A DNA stretch of 13,112 nt from CAYLOC01 sp964385195 (GTDB taxonomy: Bacteria; Actinomycetota; Actinomycetes; Propionibacteriales; Nocardioidaceae): assembly GCA_964385195.1 (NCBI GenBank), contig CAYLOC010000078.1:1-13112 (forward strand). Reading direction: 5' to 3'. Below the pieces are notes generated by a model. That model saw only the letters and a list, made by a program, of their open reading frames with translations. It made no database searches and was not told where the DNA came from. The number at the start of each line of letters is the position of its first letter. The first letter of the stretch is position 1. A program made the position numbers and the translations under genes. Of the stretch, positions 6,811 to 13,081 are shown in pieces.

Positions 6811-6840
6811 GAACGCTATGACGTGCTCAGTTTCTGACAA
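6797..6840 (+). promoter_or_regulatory. 44-nt hairpin spanning deoD stop and pmm start
   Basis: TTGTCAGAA (6797-6805) is the exact reverse complement of TTCTGACAA (6832-6840). Inward, pairing continues through two G-U pairs, four Watson-Crick pairs (6808-6811 with 6826-6829), one A-G mismatch and three more pairs (6813-6815 with 6822-6824), leaving the loop CUAUGA. The deoD stop codon (6808-6810) is in the 5' arm and the ATG at 6818-6820 is in the loop. The stem is AT-rich against its surroundings and has no T tract after it. Confidence 0.75.
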
Positions 6841-8461
6841 GTCGGTGCGGGCGTGGATCGATGGTGACCCGGATCCGGAAACGCGCGCCGAGCTTGCCGC
6901 GTTGCGCGACCGGGCCGCCGACGACGCGGCGGCCGCCGCCGACCTCGCGGACCGGTTCGACGGGACGCTGGAGTTCGGTACGGCGGGGCTGCGCGGCGAG
7001 CTGGGCGCCGGGCCGAACCGGATGAACCGTGCGGTGGTGATCCGTGCCGCTGCCGGGCTCGCGGAGTACCTGCGCGCACAGGGTCAACGAGGTCGCGTCG
7101 TGGTGGGGTACGACGCGCGGCACCAGTCGGACCGCTTCGCCGCCGACACCGCTGCGGTGCTGCAAGCTGCCGGCCTGGAGGCGCTGGTGCTCCCGCGTCC
7201 GCTGCCTACTCCGGTCCTGGCGTTCGCGATCGGCCATCTGGACTGTGTGGCCGGGGTCATGGTCACCGCGTCCCACAACCCGCCGCGGGACAACGGCTAC
7301 AAGGTCTACCTCGGCGACGGCAGCCAGATCGTCCCTCCGGCCGACACCGACATCGCCGCACAGATCGCGGCGATCGGGAGCGCCCGTGAGGTCCCGATGG
7401 CCGAGGGGTGGCGCACCCTGAGCGATGACATCGAGCACGCGTACGTCGATGCGGTCGCCGGGCTCGTCGACCATCGCCCGGGATCCGGCCTCACTCTGGC
7501 CTACACGCCACTGCACGGGGTCGGCGGGAAGGTCGCCGAGCAGGTGCTGCAGCGGGCCGGCTTCGGCGCACCGATCGTCGTACCGGAGCAGGCCGAACCG
7601 GACCCGGACTTCCCGACCGTGGCGTTCCCCAACCCCGAGGAGCCGGGGGCGATGGACCTGGCGATGGCGCTGGCCGACACCCACGACGCCGACCTGGTGG
7701 TCGCCAACGACCCTGACGCCGACCGGTGTGCCGTCGGAGTCCCGACCCCGCAGGGCTGGCGGATGCTGCACGGGGACGAGGTCGGGGCGCTGCTGGCCGA
7801 CCACCTGCTGCGCAAGGGACGCGCCGGTGTCTACGCCACGACGATCGTCTCCTCCACCTTGCTGGCGAAGCTCGCCGCCGACCACGGGGCGCAGTACGTC
7901 GAGACGCTGACCGGCTTCAAGTGGCTCGGCCGGGTCCCGGGGCTGGCCTATGCGTATGAAGAAGCGCTCGGCTACTGCGTGGCGCCGGGCCTCGTCCGCG
8001 ACAAGGACGGGCTCTCCGCGCTGCTGCTGGTCGCCGAGCTCGCCGACTCCCTGAAACAGGCCGGGCAGACGCTGCTGGACCGCCTGGACGAGCTCGCCCG
8101 GACCTACGGTGTCTTCGCCACCGGCCAGGTCTCGGTCCGCGCGAGCGACCCCGCGGTGATCACGCAGGCGCTCTCGCGGTTCCGGGAGTCACCACCGGCC
8201 ACGGTGGGTGGGCTGTCGGTCGTCGGCGTGGACGACCTCCGCGCAGGAAGCGATGACGTGCCGCCGACCGACGGGGTGCGGTACCGGCTCGAACAGCACG
8301 GCCGCGTCGTGGTCCGGCCCTCCGGCACCGAACCGAAACTCAAGTGCTACCTCGAGGTCGTGCTGCCGGTGCACGATGGCGACGTGGACGCCACCCGCAT
8401 CGCCGCGGCCGGACGGCTGGATGCCCTCCGTGCCGACCTGGTCGCGGCCGGCGGCCTCTAG
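6818..8461 (+). CDS. pmmB: Phospho-sugar mutase, PGM2/PmmB-like (candidate phosphopentomutase)
   Basis: The 547-residue protein is a complete alpha-D-phosphohexomutase. It has the phosphoserine loop VTASHNPPRDNGYKVY (149-164, Ser152), the metal loop DPDADR (298-303), the sugar loop EEALGY (381-386) followed by DKDGLS, and the phosphate-binding RPSGTEPKLKCYLEV (500-514). TASHNP followed by DNGYKVY, and EExxGY followed by DKDG, are typical of the PGM2/YhxB-like branch, which includes human PGM2, a phosphopentomutase. Between deoD and deoC it probably converts (deoxy)ribose-1-phosphate to the 5-phosphate; phosphomannomutase or phosphoglucomutase activity remains possible. The start is uncertain. 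ATG 6818 lies in the loop of a hairpin, 7 nt after the deoD stop; GTG 6845, just after the hairpin, would begin close to where homologous N-termini start (AWIDGDPDP); TTG 6797 would overlap deoD. It is convergent with the EVE gene, 21 bp away. Confidence 0.9.
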   Translation: MTCSVSDKSVRAWIDGDPDPETRAELAALRDRAADDAAAAADLADRFDGTLEFGTAGLRGELGAGPNRMNRAVVIRAAAGLAEYLRAQGQRGRVVVGYDARHQSDRFAADTAAVLQAAGLEALVLPRPLPTPVLAFAIGHLDCVAGVMVTASHNPPRDNGYKVYLGDGSQIVPPADTDIAAQIAAIGSAREVPMAEGWRTLSDDIEHAYVDAVAGLVDHRPGSGLTLAYTPLHGVGGKVAEQVLQRAGFGAPIVVPEQAEPDPDFPTVAFPNPEEPGAMDLAMALADTHDADLVVANDPDADRCAVGVPTPQGWRMLHGDEVGALLADHLLRKGRAGVYATTIVSSTLLAKLAADHGAQYVETLTGFKWLGRVPGLAYAYEEALGYCVAPGLVRDKDGLSALLLVAELADSLKQAGQTLLDRLDELARTYGVFATGQVSVRASDPAVITQALSRFRESPPATVGGLSVVGVDDLRAGSDDVPPTDGVRYRLEQHGRVVVRPSGTEPKLKCYLEVVLPVHDGDVDATRIAAAGRLDALRADLVAAGGL

Positions 8462-8482
8462 CGGGTCACAGCCGATACCGGG

Positions 8483-8887
8483 TCAGCCGGCTCCGGAACC
8501 CGTCAGAGCGAGGATCGCTTCCGCGTCGTCCGGATCGAGCTCGAAGAATCCGAACCGGAGCCGTGACACGGGAAGGTGGCCGCGGATCTCCGCCAGCGGC
8601 ACCGGGTCGACCTCACGCAGGCTGGCCGCCAGGCGGAAGCCGCCCGCGATCGCCGTACTCGGCTCCGGCTCGGCACCGATGACGTCCCCGACGATGGTGA
8701 CGGCCCGGAGCCGTTCCCCCTTCGGATAGGTGGTCGTGGGTGAGTAGATCAGCACCGCATCGCCGGGCGACATGCGCGCCAGCGGCGCCCGCTTTCCATG
8801 GTTGGCCATCACGAAACCGCCGCTGACACCGCGTCGGGCGTGATCCAGCGACGCGACGATGACCCAGTACCGCCTCGCCGTACTCAT
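8483..8887 (-). CDS. EVE domain-containing protein
   Basis: The 134-residue protein consists almost entirely of an EVE domain, a PUA-like fold. The N-terminal strand YWVIVAS (7-13), GVSGGFVMANHGKRAPLARM (20-39) and PGDAVLIYSP (41-50) are characteristic; the domain ends around residue 125. EVE domains are thought to bind modified bases in DNA or RNA, and many are fused to restriction or RNA-modifying enzymes; this one stands alone, so its ligand and role are unknown. The ATG at 8887 begins exactly at the domain. It is preceded by three 9-bp repeats and overlaps the stop of a tiny reading frame as TGATG. It lies 50 bp after the stop of the PH-domain gene and has no -10 box of its own, so the two are probably co-transcribed. 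Confidence 0.85.
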   Translation of the reverse strand: MSTARRYWVIVASLDHARRGVSGGFVMANHGKRAPLARMSPGDAVLIYSPTTTYPKGERLRAVTIVGDVIGAEPEPSTAIAGGFRLAASLREVDPVPLAEIRGHLPVSRLRFGFFELDPDDAEAILALTGSGAG

Positions 8888-8919
8888 CAGCGGCTCATCA
8901 CACTCATCACACTCATCAC
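8887..8919 (-). other. Possible 10-residue leader ORF before the EVE gene
   Basis: On the minus strand the 9-bp repeats read GTG-ATG-AGT three times (last copy AGC), then CGC and TGA, encoding a V/M-M-S repeat peptide. The TGA shares its last base with the EVE ATG (TGATG), the geometry of stop-start coupling. Each repeat offers GTG and ATG start codons. No strong ribosome site is seen, so this may be a coincidence of the repeat. Confidence 0.25.
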
Positions 8920-8920
8920 A
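8894..8920 (-). repeat. Three perfect 9-bp tandem repeats upstream of the EVE gene
   Basis: CTCATCACA is repeated three times without error on the plus strand (8894-8902, 8903-8911, 8912-8920), i.e. TGTGATGAG on the coding strand of the EVE gene. The array ends 6 nt before the EVE ATG and lies after the stop of the PH gene. Confidence 0.95.
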
Positions 8921-8937
8921 CCGGCTCCGGACCGGTC

Positions 8938-9687
8938 CTAGACGAACGCGACGACGACGGCCACCACGGCGAGGACCAACGCGCCGATCGGCAGCATCGC
9001 CCACGCCTTGCGTACCGGCGGCGCCGAGGGGTTCACCGGCATCGTCTCCTCGGCACCGGGGACTGCGGAACCGGACGGCTTGGCCGTGTCACCCCGATCC
9101 GCCCGCGCGTCCATCGCCAGACCGAGGATGCGATGCTCGACGTAGTCGTAGTAGCTGCCACCCTCTGCTTGTTGCTTGGCCGGGTCCGGCCGCACCCCGG
9201 CGTACGGGTCGAGCCGCGTCCCGTAGGGGTCGGAGACCGACGTTGCTCCGAACGCGCGCCGGAACGCGGAGGCCCGACGGCCGCCGGGGCTGGCGGCAAC
9301 CTTGCGCTGCTCCTTCATCGCCGTACGCGCGGACTTGCTCACCCCGAGCCCGTGATAGACCTTGTCCCCGTCCGCGACCTGGAGCGTCTGCGCCACCCGG
9401 CAGTTGGTCACCGCCTCCCAGGGCACCGCCAGGTCGCTGAGCATGTTGCGCAGCACCAGCGCGTGTTCGTGCGCGACGACCACCGGCCGGACCAGCACTA
9501 CCCAGGTGACCAGGGCGAACGCGACCGCCACCAGCGGGACGGCAAGGGGTCCATTGATGTCCGTCGCGAGCCAGAACACGATCACCACCAGGGCACACCC
9601 CATCACGATGAACCCCCAGACCCGGGTGAAGGGGGTCGCGAACTTCTCCAGTCGTGGACCGGCCTGCTCCGCGAGGGGATCCGTCAT
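8938..9687 (-). CDS. PH domain-containing membrane protein
   Basis: The 249-residue protein starts with two hydrophobic helices (about 24-42 and 47-66). Next comes a bacterial PH-like domain of the bPH_6 type (about 67-130), recognisable from VRPVVVAHEHALVLRN and the VPWEAVTNCRV strand. A hydrophilic, alanine- and proline-rich region (about 130-225) follows, containing YYDYVEHRILGLA, then a third hydrophobic helix at the very C-terminus (about 228-249). The domains would lie on one side of the plasma membrane between helices 2 and 3. Proteins of this kind are common in actinobacteria and have no established function. The ATG at 9687 has TACGCT 7 nt upstream and a GGAGGG overlapping that spacer too close to the ATG to be a good ribosome site. 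It is divergent from deoC, with 91 bp between starts. Confidence 0.85.
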   Translation of the reverse strand: MTDPLAEQAGPRLEKFATPFTRVWGFIVMGCALVVIVFWLATDINGPLAVPLVAVAFALVTWVVLVRPVVVAHEHALVLRNMLSDLAVPWEAVTNCRVAQTLQVADGDKVYHGLGVSKSARTAMKEQRKVAASPGGRRASAFRRAFGATSVSDPYGTRLDPYAGVRPDPAKQQAEGGSYYDYVEHRILGLAMDARADRGDTAKPSGSAVPGAEETMPVNPSAPPVRKAWAMLPIGALVLAVVAVVVAFV

Positions 9688-9694
9688 GCCCTCC

Positions 9695-9700
9695 AGCGTA
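9695..9700 (-). promoter_or_regulatory. -10 box for the PH-domain gene (leaderless or very short leader)
   Basis: Minus-strand TACGCT matches TAnnnT and ends 7 nt before the ATG at 9687. It forms one arm of a short inverted repeat AGCG-TATG-CGCT (9695-9706). Confidence 0.5.
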
Positions 9701-9766
9701 TGCGCTGTTCCCCGCCGCCGGTATCACGCCGCCCCGCACACACTCCGGCAAGGGCGTGCTGTCGTC

Positions 9767-9772
9767 TAGACT
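9767..9772 (+). promoter_or_regulatory. -10 box for deoC (leaderless)
   Basis: TAGACT matches TAnnnT and ends 6 nt before the GTG at 9779; it is identical to the box before the carboxylase gene. It overlaps the 8-bp palindrome GTCTAGAC (9764-9771). No ribosome site lies between box and start. No clear -35 is seen. Confidence 0.55.
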
Positions 9773-9778
9773 TGCGCC

Positions 9779-10762
9779 GTGTCCACCGTCACCGCGCCCG
9801 CGTCAGCGCTGCCAGCGCACCTGGAGCAGGTGCTGGCCACACCCGCGTCCCTGCGCAGGTTCCTGCACGGGCTGCCGGGGGTGGATCAGGTGGGGTGTGA
9901 GGCGCGGGCTGCGGTGTTGGGGAGCCGGTCGATCAAGACGTCCGCGAAGCGGTGGGCGCTGGATCTTGCGGTGTCGATGATCGACCTGACGACGTTGGAG
10001 GGGCAGGACACGCCGGGGAAGGTGCGGGCGTTGTGTGCGAAGGCGCAGCGGCCGGACCCTGATGACGGGTCGTGTCCGTCGGTCGCGGCGGTGTGTGTCT
10101 ACTCCGACCTGGTCGGGGCCGCGCGTACGGCGTTGGGTGGTTCCGGTGTGCATGTGGCCTCGGTGTCCACGGGGTTCCCGTCGGGCCGGTCGTCGTTGCC
10201 GGTGAAGCTGGCCGAGACCCGTGACGCGGTCGCGGCTGGTGCCGATGAGGTGGACATGGTGATCGACCGTGGCGCGTTCCTGGCCGGTGACTACCGATGC
10301 GTGTACGACGAGATCGTGGCGGTTCGGGAGGCGTGCGACCGGGGCGACGGGACCGCGGCGCATCTGAAGGTGATCCTCGAGACCGGTGAGCTGGCGACGT
10401 ATGACAACGTACGCCGGGCGTCGTGGCTGGCGATGCTGGCCGGGGCGGACTTCATCAAGACCAGTACCGGGAAGGTGTCTCCGGCGGCGACGCTGCCGGT
10501 GACGCTGGTCATGCTGGAGGCGGTGCGCGACTTCCGCGACGCGACCGGCCGGATGGTCGGGGTGAAGCCGGCCGGTGGTATCCGGTCGGCCAAGGACGCG
10601 ATCCGGTATCTGGTGGTGGTCAACGAGACCGCCGGGGAGGACTGGCTGGACCCGGCCTGGTTCCGGTTCGGCGCCTCCAGCCTGCTCAACGACTTGCTCA
10701 TGCAGCGCCGCAAGGCGGTGACCGGTCACTACTCGGGGCCGGACTACTTCACCATCGACTAG
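9779..10762 (+). CDS. deoC: Deoxyribose-phosphate aldolase
   Basis: The 327-residue class I aldolase cleaves 2-deoxyribose-5-phosphate to glyceraldehyde-3-phosphate and acetaldehyde. The Schiff-base lysine is Lys227 in ADFIKTSTGKV, the second active-site lysine is Lys263 in GVKPAGGIR, and the aspartate is Asp159 in EVDMVID. HLKVILETGEL (195-205) is also typical. It is the long form, longer than E. coli DeoC (259 residues), with about 60 extra N-terminal residues and a C-terminal HYSGPDYFTID tail, resembling eukaryotic and actinobacterial enzymes. GTG 9779 is the first possible start and lies 6 nt after a -10 box, suggesting leaderless translation. The aldehyde dehydrogenase gene follows 8 bp after its stop, so the acetaldehyde product is probably handed to that enzyme. 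Third codon positions here are unusually G-rich. Confidence 0.95.
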   Translation: MSTVTAPASALPAHLEQVLATPASLRRFLHGLPGVDQVGCEARAAVLGSRSIKTSAKRWALDLAVSMIDLTTLEGQDTPGKVRALCAKAQRPDPDDGSCPSVAAVCVYSDLVGAARTALGGSGVHVASVSTGFPSGRSSLPVKLAETRDAVAAGADEVDMVIDRGAFLAGDYRCVYDEIVAVREACDRGDGTAAHLKVILETGELATYDNVRRASWLAMLAGADFIKTSTGKVSPAATLPVTLVMLEAVRDFRDATGRMVGVKPAGGIRSAKDAIRYLVVVNETAGEDWLDPAWFRFGASSLLNDLLMQRRKAVTGHYSGPDYFTID

Positions 10763-10770
10763 GACAGGCC

Positions 10771-12201
10771 ATGAAGTTCGACTATGCCCCTGCGCCGGAG
10801 TCCCGCGCGATCGTCGACCTGAGGTCGTCGTACGGGTTGTTCATCGACGGGGAGTTCGTCGAGGGCACGGGTACGCCGTTTAAGTCGGTGTGTCCGGCCA
10901 CCGAGGAGGTGCTGGCGGAGGTCTCCGAGGCCAGTGCGGCCGACGTCGACAAGGCGGTGAAGGCGGCCCGGTCGGCCTATACCCGGGTGTGGTCGAAGAT
11001 GTCGGGCGCGGAGCGGGCGAAGTACCTGTTCCGGATCGCGCGGATCATCGCCGAGAGATCTCGTGAGCTGGCGGTGCTGGAGTCGCTGGACAACGGCAAG
11101 CCGATCCGTGAGTCCCGCGACGTCGACGTACCACTGGTGTCGGCGTGGTTCTTCTACTACGCCGGGTGGGCGGACAAGCTCGACCATGCCGGTTTCGGCC
11201 CGGACCCGCAGCCGATCGGGGTGGCCGGGCAGGTGATTCCGTGGAACTTCCCGCTGCTGATGCTGTCGTGGAAGATCGCCCCGGCGCTGGCGTGCGGGAA
11301 CACCGTGGTGCTCAAGCCGGCGGAGACCACTCCGCTGACGGCGCTGGCGTTCGCCGAGATCTGTCAGCAGGCCGACCTACCGCCGGGCGTGGTCAACATC
11401 GTCACCGGGGCCGGCGAGACCGGCCGGACGCTGGTGGAACACCCCGATGTGGACAAGGTCGCGTTCACCGGGTCCACCGACGTCGGTCGCTCGATCGCCC
11501 GCAGTGTCGCCGGCACCGACAAGCGGGTGACGCTGGAGCTGGGCGGGAAGGCCGCGAACATCGTCTTCGAGGACGCCCCGATCGACCAGGCCGTGGAGGG
11601 CATCGTCAACGGCATCTTCTTCAACCAGGGGCACGTGTGCTGCGCCGGGTCGCGGCTGCTGGTACAAGAGAGCGTGTACGACGAGATATTGGCCCGGCTG
11701 AAACGGCGGATGACGACCCTGCGGGTCGGGGACCCGCTGGATAAGAACACCGACGTCGGCGCGATCAACTCCGCGGCACAGCTGGCGAAGATCCGCGACC
11801 TGTCCGAGGTCGGGGAGTCCGAAGGAGCCGAGCGCTGGTCCGCCCCGTGTGACCTGCCCGACCGGGGCTTCTGGTTCGCACCGACGATCTTCACCGGCGT
11901 CACCCAGGCGCACCGGATCGCGCGGGAGGAGATCTTCGGGCCCGTGTTGTCGATACTGACGTTCCGCACCCCCGGAGAGGCGGTCACCAAGGCCAACAAC
12001 ACCCCCTACGGGCTGTCGGCAGGGGTATGGACCGACAAGGGGTCACGGATCCTGTGGGTCTCGAACCGGCTCCGGGCCGGGGTGGTCTGGGCCAACACGT
12101 TCAACAAGTTCGACCCCGCCAGCCCGTTCGGCGGCTACAAGGAGTCCGGCTACGGCCGCGAGGGCGGCCGCCATGGATTGGGAGCATACCTTGCCCACTA
12201 A
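10771..12201 (+). CDS. NAD(P)-dependent aldehyde dehydrogenase
   Basis: The 476-residue enzyme has all key residues of the aldehyde dehydrogenase superfamily: oxyanion Asn159 in PWNFPLLM, coenzyme lysine Lys182 in VLKPAETTP, FTGSTDVGR (232-240), general base Glu256 in LELGGK, catalytic Cys290 in GHVCCAGSR, and Glu387 in EEIFGPV. It should oxidise an aldehyde to the carboxylate. Directly behind deoC, acetaldehyde released from deoxyribose-5-phosphate is the likely substrate, giving acetate. It is not a CoA-acylating enzyme by these motifs. The ATG at 10771 follows an AGGACAGG ribosome site that overlaps the deoC stop, so it is probably co-transcribed with deoC. Its 3' end overlaps the next gene, which encodes a shortened relative sharing the YAGWADKL segment. 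Confidence 0.95.
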   Translation: MKFDYAPAPESRAIVDLRSSYGLFIDGEFVEGTGTPFKSVCPATEEVLAEVSEASAADVDKAVKAARSAYTRVWSKMSGAERAKYLFRIARIIAERSRELAVLESLDNGKPIRESRDVDVPLVSAWFFYYAGWADKLDHAGFGPDPQPIGVAGQVIPWNFPLLMLSWKIAPALACGNTVVLKPAETTPLTALAFAEICQQADLPPGVVNIVTGAGETGRTLVEHPDVDKVAFTGSTDVGRSIARSVAGTDKRVTLELGGKAANIVFEDAPIDQAVEGIVNGIFFNQGHVCCAGSRLLVQESVYDEILARLKRRMTTLRVGDPLDKNTDVGAINSAAQLAKIRDLSEVGESEGAERWSAPCDLPDRGFWFAPTIFTGVTQAHRIAREEIFGPVLSILTFRTPGEAVTKANNTPYGLSAGVWTDKGSRILWVSNRLRAGVVWANTFNKFDPASPFGGYKESGYGREGGRHGLGAYLAH

Positions 12202-13081
12202 GACACCGGCGAGCAGGCGGCTGGACGTCCGCAAGACCTACAAGCTCTACCTCGGAGGCGCGTTCCCTCGTAGCGAGTCCGGGCGTTCCTACGTCGTCTC
12301 CGACGCCAAGGGCCGGTTCCTCGCCAACGCGGCGTGGGCCTCCCGCAAGGACGCCCGCGACGCGGTGAAGGCCGCACGGGCAGCGTTCGGCGGCTGGTCG
12401 ACCCGGACGCCATACAACCGGGGTCAGGTCCTCTACCGGGTCGCGGAGATGATGGAGGGCCGCCGCGACCAGTTCGCCGCCGACGTACAAGCCGCTGAAG
12501 GAATCACCAAACGTCAGGCCGAGACGACGGTAGACGCGAGCGTGGACCGGCTGGTCTGGTACGCCGGATGGGCCGACAAGCTCGCCCAGGTCATCGGCGG
12601 CACCAACCCCGTCGCCGCGCCGTACTTCGACTTCTCCCTCCCCGAGCCCACCGGAGTGGTCGCCGTCCTGGCCCCGCAACGGTCCTCGCTGCTGGGCCTG
12701 GTCAGCGTCCTGGCGCCGGTCATCGTCACCGGGAACACGTGCGTGGTCACCGCGTCGGTCGACCGGCCGGTTCCCGCGATCACCCTGTCCGAAGTACTCG
12801 CCACCTCCGACGTCCCCGGTGGCGTGGTGAACATCCTCACCGGCCAACTCACCGACACCGCCCCCTGGCTGGCCACCCACATGGACGTCAACGGCATCGA
12901 CCTCGCCGGCACCACCGACGACCCCGACCGGGCCCGGGACCTGGAATACAGCGCCGCGGAGAACCTCAAACGAGTCAAACGCGCCCCCACCACCGAACCG
13001 GACTGGACCGCCGACCCCGGCCTGGAGCCAATGACCACATTCATCGAGACCAAGACCGTCTGGCACCCCATCGGCACCTAG
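12173..13081 (+). CDS. Aldehyde dehydrogenase-like protein lacking the catalytic domain (pseudoenzyme)
   Basis: The 302-residue protein matches only the N-terminal, coenzyme-binding half of an aldehyde dehydrogenase: YKLYLGGAFPRSESG (about 24-38), WYAGWADKLAQ and PGGVVNILTG. The residues used for coenzyme and oxyanion binding are replaced: PWNFPL by PQRSSL (168-173), and the LKPAE lysine region by VTASV (192-196). The domain carrying the general base and cysteine is absent, replaced by a short tail ending FIETKTVWHPIGT. There is no frameshift or internal stop and codon use is normal, so this looks like a maintained gene, not decay. I recall similar short relatives beside deoC-linked aldehyde dehydrogenases in other actinobacteria. 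It overlaps the preceding gene by 29 bp if it starts at ATG 12173 (GAGGG 8 nt upstream), or by 11 bp if at TTG 12191 (GGGAG 6 nt upstream). A regulatory or structural partner role is inference. Confidence 0.85.
   Translation: MDWEHTLPTKTPASRRLDVRKTYKLYLGGAFPRSESGRSYVVSDAKGRFLANAAWASRKDARDAVKAARAAFGGWSTRTPYNRGQVLYRVAEMMEGRRDQFAADVQAAEGITKRQAETTVDASVDRLVWYAGWADKLAQVIGGTNPVAAPYFDFSLPEPTGVVAVLAPQRSSLLGLVSVLAPVIVTGNTCVVTASVDRPVPAITLSEVLATSDVPGGVVNILTGQLTDTAPWLATHMDVNGIDLAGTTDDPDRARDLEYSAAENLKRVKRAPTTEPDWTADPGLEPMTTFIETKTVWHPIGT

Noticed and set aside
8462..8500. Possible terminator between the mutase and EVE genes (CGGGT / ACCCG with a small inner palindrome).
   Set aside because: The stem is only about 5 bp and overlaps the EVE coding end; it is not distinguishable from chance in GC-rich sequence.
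9803..10729. Minus-strand 308-codon frame opposite deoC.
   Set aside because: The translation is rich in arginine, histidine and glutamine and lacks a domain; deoC has all its catalytic residues on the other strand.
12101..13066. Minus-strand 321-codon glycine/valine-rich frame opposite the aldehyde dehydrogenase-like gene.
   Set aside because: It looks repetitive but only mirrors GC-rich codons of the plus-strand protein, which has clear similarity to aldehyde dehydrogenases.
12173..13081. Treating the half-length aldehyde dehydrogenase as a decayed pseudogene.
   Set aside because: No frameshift or premature stop is visible, codon use is normal, ribosome sites exist, and the tail after the truncated domain is ordered and specific, so a maintained pseudoenzyme is more likely.
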